Shown: piece after piece, positions 56,980 through 64,000 of the stretch
How the letters are laid out: every line of letters starts with the position of its first letter
Numbering within the stretch: the stretch's first letter is position 1
NCBI RefSeq assembly: GCF_050436995.1
Contig: NC_134753.1
Location: 7,936,001-8,000,000 of the forward strand
DNA from: Anticarsia gemmatalis
Lineage: Eukaryota; Arthropoda; Insecta; Lepidoptera; Erebidae
DNA length: 64,000 nucleotides
Reading direction: 5' to 3'
Program-made: the position numbers and the translations under genes
The notes under the pieces: model-generated
What the model saw: the letters and a program-made list of their open reading frames with translations, nothing else
Database searches by the model: none
What the model was told of the DNA's origin: nothing

Positions 56980-58331
56980 ACGAAAACAGTGCTTAACGGA
57001 GACCCAATAGGATAAATTTACATAGCACAATACCAAAAACAAAAACTTGTGGTGCGGATTTTATGACAAAGTGTTTAACAAGACAATCTGGTGATCGACC
57101 CCCACCGAAACTTCAACTGACTCCATTATTTTTATTTCCGCACCATAATCAAATCATGCTTTAGGCATAAACCTGATTTGGAGGAAAATGAAAAATACCT
57201 CCCTTTTCTTACTTCGTTAGGTAGATATTATAGCTGCGAATAGTAAGCTACATCCTAGTTAAACCAGAGGTGTGTAATTTTTAAACATGTCCAGGAATGA
57301 CATTATTATTTTATGACAGTTGTAATTCATGGCCTATCTTTAGCTCTCATACGTAATGAGTGATGCTTATTAGTGTAGTAATTTGTAATAAACGGAACAT
57401 ATGAAGAAAGGAATCATTCCAATTTTAATGAGACTAATTTGTTTATTGCGCACCTATTTAGTGAACTTATTTATTTTAGTTTTAAGCGTTACATAATACA
57501 AATATTACTATTTAAAAATAACAACTTTTTTTTATTAATAAACGTAGATCCTATTAAACCTACCTGCCAAACCTCATCCCTAAACGTCAAGACAGTTGAT
57601 ACCTAGGTCCCATATACAAGTTATGTAATTATGTATTAGATAATGCTACAGTGCAGAGCACACACCGACTTTAATCTTCTCTGAGCATATACCATGATAC
57701 GTACTTCTACGTTTACCACTTACCTTTTAGTGCGAATTTACCTAGTACCTACCTACGTTCCTTCTAACTTTTGTATAAATTTTAAAGTAGCAATTAAAAT
57801 ATTTAATTGCTTTGTACAAAATAAATAATATTCAAACTATTGCTTGCATTTTAAACGCTAAAATTTATTTGCGATAATTAGATATTTCCGGCGGAAGCGA
57901 GTAATTAATGGTAATTTTAAATTATTAATGAATTATTCGCGTTACTTTTTTATATTGACAATTAACTTTATTTATACATTTATGAATGATAGAGTGGACA
58001 ATCTTTCATTTTTCTAATTATATGTGTTTAGATTGATGCACGTCTACAAAAAGCCACGTGCGAGCAGCGGACGCGGCCCACTAACACACACATTTCTTAC
58101 CATCCTTTTCGTAGAAATAGACAGAGACACCTTAGATAAAGTGAAAGCTGCTTATAAACCCATAAAGTCACATTTATTGCGATCCAGTGTAACCTATAAG
58201 GAGTCATCTATGATGGAGGGTCAGCGGCAGTTAAGTAAAACAGCGTGAGCGATAGTAATCTACAAGAAAACACTGACAATAAGAACTTGATAATTTATAG
58301 AAACACACGTAACATTAAGCTTTGCAAGTAT
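56980..58331. other. Convergent 3' region between the proprotein and the Ly6 gene
   Basis: 3' UTR of the plus-strand gene with AATAAA at 57387. TTTATT near 57968 could be the poly(A) signal of the minus-strand Ly6 gene. No coding region seen. Confidence 0.5.
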
Positions 58332-59280
58332 TCAAGTATAAAATCGTAAGTACCCTATTAAGTATCTGGGTAGGCTGGTGAAGTATTGTATCACAGATGG
58401 CATAGCGTATGAAGCAGTGTTGCACCAGTTTGCTTGACACAGACATAGATTGTACTCCGCGTCTGTTTGTCTGAAATACGTGTAATGGATAAGTATTCAA
58501 TATTGATTTTTAATCAGCAAGCTTTAATTTCGAAGATACTTTGTAGGGGCAAGTAATAGAAAGTAGACTAAGTAGGTACCTAAAATTGGCAATTGGCCAT
58601 CTTATACACCTGCACAGTGCACAGTAACTGTAAAGTACGTAACTACCTACGCATTAGAGTGTTAAATATATTTATAGGGCTCTTATATAGTCTTATCAAG
58701 TTTCGTATTTGCTACAGAGAAAAAGCACCTATAGTATAAAAGTACGTTTGCTCAGTCATCAGATTAATTCCGGTGCCAGTGTCACTCCTGTTGATTGATT
58801 AGTCTAAAAAGTATTGCCAAAATTTTGTTCTACTGGTACTAACTATGCTTTACATCATTATGTATTGAGCAATACCTTTCATGTTTACATGACATGGATC
58901 TTGTAGGTACGGTGACAGATTTAACGAGCATATCATCCGCAGAAGCCTCGTAGCATCCTCTCTGAACTATCCAGGCATATCGAGATCGCGCTGACCAGCT
59001 CCTCACGAAGCACATCGCATTCTCTATTAAATTAAAAGTGATTTAGATTTTATATTTAAACTGAACTAAGGTAAGTATTCATTTCATAAAAGTGTTGAAC
59101 ATAAACACCTCCACTGCAATTGATAAGAAATCTCCCAGTATCATTAAAAGGTACTATGTATGAACCATACGCCCCTGCGCATTGGTTCACGTCCCGATGG
59201 GTTGCCGAGCAGTTGTAGCAAAGAAGCACAGCATTTGTTTCATATAAAAATACCAGAAGCCACAACTGTTTCCACAGCAT
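58332..59280 (-). CDS. Ly6/uPAR-type three-finger secreted protein, 3 exons, 152 aa
   Basis: Small extracellular protein of the insect Ly6 superfamily, probably GPI-anchored or secreted. Exons 59280-59109, 59023-58876 and 58470-58332 join in phase 1 then phase 2 and end in TGA. The signal peptide is MLWKQLWLLVFLYETNA. It is followed by the typical opening LLCYNCSA, QCAG, INCSG, an MCFVRSW strand, WIVQRGCYE (the conserved 'RGC' finger), SCKHE, and the closing CLCQANWCN, the family's C-x-C-x4-CN end. The hydrophobic tail after CNTAS (YAMPSVIQYFTSLPRYLIGY) is compatible with a GPI signal but is only moderately hydrophobic. Intron 1 is 85 nt. The exon 1 donor (GGAG/gtgttt) is weak, so a residue or two at that join may differ. 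The specific Ly6 subfamily is not identified. Confidence 0.78.
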
Positions 59281-60006
59281 GTGTGTGCATATTTCACTTC
59301 ATAAAGTGTTGTAAAACTGTCACTGCTGAATGGTAATTTAAGGTGAAACACTTATAGCAGGTTTGCAAGAAAACTAGAAATTACTTTTATCATGACATGA
59401 ATTACGTGCAAAACTGCAGAAGTAATGACAGGTAACAGGTTGCCTATCAAATGGTACTTATGATCTTACGACTAATTATGAAACAAGGTCTGATTAAACT
59501 ATTCAATCTCTATGTAAAGTATACGTAACCAAAGATTATAAATGGAAACTTAACTCGAAATCATGAGGCAAGCATAATAATATGCTTTTCTACTATATTC
59601 TCACAAATACTAGTCACGTCATCGTCAACAGTTTAACATTAATCTACTAGATGTTAAAGTCATAAAGTGTTTTCACGTATTCGAAAGCCGCTTAGGTTCT
59701 ATGCCATTTTTCGATTTATCTGGCTAGTGTTTCAGTGAAGGAGTTGTCCACCCTTACACAGGTATCGAAATAAGAGAATAGAGTAGTTCCCCGAGAAATA
59801 AATAATTGATAAGAAACAAACCTTGGAAGACGGAAAACGACAATAAATAAGCCCTACATAACCTGCACAATACACTTTTCTGGTAAGTTCTATTAGAATA
59901 TCACTGTGAACTACCAGTGACTGTACAATATTTGTTTTAAATTGACGTAGACACTGTACTTTCCTTTACTTCACCACCTGTTTCAACTCTATGTTGAAAG
60001 ACTTAC
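59281..60006. other. Interval between the Ly6 gene and the candidate peptide gene
   Basis: No firm coding region. Two possible phase-1 acceptors on the minus strand (ending near 59859 and 59733) could supply a last exon for the candidate peptide gene to the right. Neither has a strong polypyrimidine tract. Confidence 0.3.
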
Positions 60007-60616
60007 CTGAACGTGGGCACGATATTGTCGACAAACATCGAGTCTTTGCCATATCAGTGCGACTAGGGCCGAATAACCCTCTGTACAATAGAGGATCCTG
60101 CCCATAACGCCGGTAACTAAAAGTCCCATTATAACAAAGTAAGGGACATGTCTTGTGAACATTGTTTAGAAAATAAATGATTATTAGTAACAGCATTAGT
60201 ACCTTTCATTGTCAGTTTTACATGAAATATGTCTATATTATAGCCTACTAGTTCTTGACAATCAGCCCGTGCGGTTCTAGTGTTAGCGACTGCTGTTTTT
60301 TAGAGATCGAAAGGAATCGACACAGTGATATTGGGTTGTTCCATCTCCTTTACAAACAAAACCATTATTGCAGAAAATTGTGTCACTCAAGGTGTATATC
60401 TACCTGCCTACTTCCAGATAAACCTCGACCAGGCGTGATGCTGTGATTTTTGTTTTCCGTGACTCGACACGCTGCCGCTTGTCTAGACTCTAGACGACTT
60501 TTTTTATTAACATAGGTGTAGTCAATGCCGGCTGCTGCGGGTATCAATTGAGATGATAGTGTGTAGGAAAGAAACCAAAATATTTTAATTACTAACTTCA
60601 CAAAATAGGTAAGCAT
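60007..60616 (-). CDS. Candidate small cysteine-containing secreted peptide gene, two exons visible, incomplete
   Basis: Tentative. Exon A 60616-60404 starts with ATG and a hydrophobic leader (MLTYFVKLVIKIFWFLSYTL), then a basic stretch with one Cys, and ends at CAG/gtagat in phase 0. Exon B 60151-60007 starts after cacaag in phase 0 with TCPLLCYNG, continues with YRRYGQDPLLYRGLFGPS and RCLSTISCPRS, and ends at a strong gtaagt donor in phase 1. The last exon is unresolved: GYVGLIYCRF or DKSKNGIEPKRL are two candidate continuations. No family recognised. It could be a chance alignment of splice-like sites. Confidence 0.3.
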
Positions 60617-62441
60617 TTACCAACTGTTTAGTATAAACAAACAAATTTAATATTTTTATGGGTATCACAGCATTATGTGCAAACAAACAAAATGTATTTA
60701 GTTTCAATAATGTATTTCGTAGTTTTCATAAATTGATAACTATTCACTATCGGTGAGGTAACAACTCTTGTAGAACCATCTCAGCGAGCTACAAATACTA
60801 AATTCACAATCTAACTGATAATTTGAGGGTGCATCCAAAACATCATATGATTTCCGTAGGTGTTTTTCTAACTTTTCTCTTGACAAATTAACATTTGTCG
60901 ACTTAATACGGAGGGGGGAGGAGTTGAAATACATATAGTATTAAACAGTAACTAACATTCATAGATAAACTTTAAGTAACACAATAGACGTCCATAGAAT
61001 TTGTATCTCTCTGTTGCTGCGAGTAAATGTATTGAACGCACCCAGCACGCACGCGTTCACCGCCGCACAAACTCGAGACGCATTCCCGCTACACATAGCC
61101 ACAATGAATATCATAATTATAACGACAATTTTAAACGTTCTAATGCTGATCACACATTCATTCTTTGGACCCAAAACTAAAAACCGCATTAACAAAGCTT
61201 TAGTCATTAATTTTGTCTTTAACTTCTTGTATCGATGATACGCAAAAAATCAGTCATTCTACTCTGATGCGAGCGATTCCCATAATATACGTCTAAGTAC
61301 CAAGACTGTCAATTAAACTTAACTGATGTTAAGATATCAATAAACCGATATTAGTATTTTATATGGCGTAAGTGGGATATTTCGTTGAAACACGCTTTAA
61401 AAAATATTATAGGATACAAATTTAAAATTCAATATATAATTCAAATAACTAAGAGGCTATAAATGCAAAAAATATTGGCAAATTAAAAAAACAATAATAT
61501 ATCACAATGTATAGTCGATAAGTGAATAACATATTGGAAAAACAACATTCACGTCATTAAACTTTCCCCCGCTCAGCCTTTATTCAGTTTCAGTTGTCGA
61601 GACATTCAGTGAAGGCAAGTATTTAAAGTAAGCTACCTAATCCATCTTCTTAATTAAACAATTCAACATTTTTAGTTACATAACAATTTAGTTACACATT
61701 TTTTTGTTCATTTTAAATGCAAAAATAAAAATAAATATCTAAACTAAACAAGTTTTTTGTAACAATCACATCTCCACTTCAATGTGAAGCAGACAAATGA
61801 CTTACATAATTTTTATAGTATGTAATTGTGGACCAGATATCAAATATTTGCCAATTGAGGACTTACATAAATGCTGCTTTCAAAAGGACTCTAAATATAT
61901 TTACAATACTCTTGTACAACTACAATATGTAATTTAACTTTAGTATTTTGTGATATTGTTACAATGAACAGATTTAAATTGCTTCAGCAAAATAGTGTCA
62001 TGATCATGACTAATATATTTAAGAACCACAAGATGAAACTGACATTTATGTAAACAGTGCACCTAAACAATTATATACTATTTGAAAAATTAAGATTTCT
62101 ATGAAAAAAGCAGCTTATTAGATTTAATAACACCATAAAATTCATTTAAACGACGCGATGAGAGTCGGCGGCGGTTAGGTACCAGTAGTCCACAACGAGA
62201 ATACCATCTGGCACTAGTTTTGATAAATACAATTAATTGATATTTAAAATGATATGACACATTGAAACAATAGTATCCCAAGCAGTCTTAAAGCTTCAAC
62301 TAATAACAAATTTTGGTAGTGAACAGAGAACAATATGGATACATACAATGAGAATAATTTTCGAATTATTGAGCTCTCTGGCTAACTTGGACGGCCAGGT
62401 TTTATTCTCGTTGAGTATGTGACAAGCTGTGTGGCAAGAAC
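60617..62441. other. Region between the candidate peptide gene and TOM70
   Basis: Two short minus-strand frames with cysteines and hydrophobic starts (60740-60934; 60959-61207) lie here but cannot be joined into a model. TTTATT at 62401-62406 and 61579-61584 are candidate TOM70 poly(A) signals on the minus strand. The rest appears to be TOM70 3' UTR and AT-rich spacer. Confidence 0.4.
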
Positions 62442-64000
62442 CTAGCTCACAGTCCAGTCAAGTCCCCAACGCTCTGACACCTTCAGTTGTGCTGCAGCCG
62501 CATCCTTCAACGAGAACAAGTGTGTCATCTCTAGTTCTGTCTTGGCTAGCGAAATGGCCTTCTCAAATAATTCCAATGACCGTCTTAAGTTTCCTCTGAA
62601 AATAAATAACATAGAGATGATTAATATGTAAGTATTTACAATATTATGGTTAGATTATTTAAAAGTAAGTTAAAACTCAATATTTAGATTGTGAAGAGAG
62701 AGTTAGTTTGCTTCATTTAGGGTTAAAACAGCTAAAGTTATTTGGATAGAATTGTCTGGGTGATAAAATATATATTTAAGAATGGCATAGACAATTTTAA
62801 TTTGCTCAGGTGTAAGTTAGTATACTATAAAGACACATTAATTATTCATCTTCATAGTTTATGTGCATATCATCCTAATCTATGATTTTAGTATGAATTA
62901 ATAAAACTGAATGAGTAATGACACAAATCAGTTACATAACAAATAAAACAATACTTTTATGTGCATAAGATAATTCTCCTTATCTACTATGTCTACCAGT
63001 ATGGCCGATAATACGACAAAGATAACAATGGATAAAAACCATGTGAAGGATAACTATTGTTAAGATACACAACATTATATGAGATGTTACTGAGTTTAAA
63101 GATAATATATGGGTTTTCTACATAAGATGAAAATAGAAGAGTTGTTATGTAATAATGCTTGTGATGTATTTAGTTAAAATGTAGTCTCTCTCACCTCTGT
63201 ACTTCAATAGTGCCCAATGTCTCATAAGCAAAGTCACATTTGTCATCCATTTCAATGGCTTTGTTGATCAGTTTTACAGCCTTGTCAAAGTCTGTGCTCT
63301 TCTGCAGTTGAACCAGTCCCTTGTGGACATACAGTGTGGCATTGCTGGGGTCTACTGAAAGAGCTGCATCAAACAAAGCCTCAGCGCGGCCCCACTCTTG
63401 CTGGTCTGACAATACTTGGGCAAACAATATGTAAGCTTCAGCACATCTAGGGAACCTCTCTAGAGCACGTTCAAAGTCAGCCCTCACCTGTGTCAGAGCA
63501 CCAACATTCTTGTTGATCTGTGCATGTCGGTAGTCCGCATAACACTTTTGAATGTATGCAATTGAAAAGTCAGGATTTAATTCTACAGCTTTTGCAAATT
63601 CTGAGGTAGCCTCATCCATGCGCTCCAACAATAAATACACTTGTCCACGATGATGATATATGTCAGAGTTATTAGGGTCCAGCTGAGCGGCCCGAGCAAA
63701 GTCTTCTAAGCAGCGCTCAGTGTTTTCCAATTGTGTGAATAGTGAAGCACGCTTGATCAGAGCATTGACCTTTACCTTGGTGGATGTCTCACTATCAATA
63801 ACCTTTGCCAGGTCAGCCTGGGCTTCATCATGTCTACCCAACAGCAGATAGAATGTAGCACGCAGCAACAGAGCTTCATTTTTGTACTTTCCATCAGCAT
63901 CATTAAGTTCTTCAGTGCAAGCATCAACAATGGACTCATAGTCTTGTGAATCAAGAGCTTGCTTAGCTTTAGCAAATCCACCAACAATTTTGTCATCAAG
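62442..64000 (-). CDS. Tom70: Mitochondrial import receptor TOM70, C-terminal part (5' end outside window)
   Basis: Outer-membrane receptor that hands Hsp70/Hsp90-bound precursors to the TOM complex. Two exons are seen: 64000-63195 and 62595-62442, joined in phase 2, with TAG at 62442-62444. The frame is open at the window edge. The chain is a series of TPR repeats (for example LDPNNSDIYHHRGQVYLLLE and LNPDFSIAYIQKCYADYRHA). The segment FPRCAEAYILFAQVLSDQQE and the block MDDKCDFAYETLGTIEVQRG near the last exon junction match the conserved C-terminal half of animal TOMM70. The N-terminal membrane anchor and the Hsp-binding clamp lie beyond 64000. No damage seen. Confidence 0.92.

Noticed and set aside
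60959..61207. Minus-strand 82-codon frame with a hydrophobic core and three cysteines
   Set aside because: It looks like a possible signal-peptide exon but no acceptor/donor combination gives a continued frame, so it was not promoted to a gene.

Overview
This window is animal nuclear DNA, almost certainly insect and probably lepidopteran. It has many short AT-rich introns with GT/AG borders, GC-rich coding exons in an AT-rich background, TTTATT/AATAAA poly(A) signals, and interspersed repeats of a kind I associate with moths and butterflies. The order-level assignment is inference from repeat style. No bacterial, viral, CRISPR or rRNA features were seen, and tRNA-like sequence appears only as fragments inside SINE-like repeats. 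Gene models were built by hand by joining exons at GT..AG borders. Intron phase was checked exon by exon and closes without a frame break for RecQ5, DNA polymerase beta, ABCC10, the Ly6 protein, the secreted proprotein and the visible part of Cap-D3.

Layout. (1) 1-7347 +: 3' part of the condensin II subunit Cap-D3 (15 exons visible). (2) 7348-18945 +: a 3,864-codon uninterrupted frame that begins directly after the Cap-D3 TGA and in the same frame. It is extremely hydrophilic and Ser/Lys/Glu-rich and is built from nested tandem repeats; it is the most unusual object in the window. (3) 20708-25938 -: RecQ5-type DNA helicase (11 exons, 1,191 aa) with an SRI domain and a PIP box. (4) 26953-28622 +: DNA polymerase beta (5 exons, 333 aa), head-to-head with RecQ5. 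(5) 31683-42856 -: full ABC transporter of the ABCC10/MRP7 type (22 exons, 1,600 aa). (6) 43562-44590 +: single-exon CCDC97-like protein, head-to-head with ABCC10. (7) 47491-56979 +: secreted proline-rich proprotein with a 9-nt first coding exon, a 7.2 kb first intron and a furin-type site near the C-terminus. (8) 58332-59280 -: small Ly6/three-finger secreted protein (3 exons). (9) 60007-60616 -: a tentative small cysteine-containing secreted peptide gene. (10) 62442-64000 -: C-terminal part of the mitochondrial import receptor TOM70, running off the window.

The left 29 kb is a run of chromosome-maintenance genes: condensin II, a RecQ helicase that contacts PCNA and RNA polymerase II, and the base-excision-repair polymerase. 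The right half is unrelated transport, splicing-associated, secreted and mitochondrial genes. Non-coding stretches carry several MITEs (one hAT-like with a perfect 8-bp target duplication, one PIF/Harbinger-like with TAA duplications, and a two-copy third family), two near-identical copies of a poly(AAAC)-ended repeat, perfect hairpins and two GC-rich islands inside the long intron.
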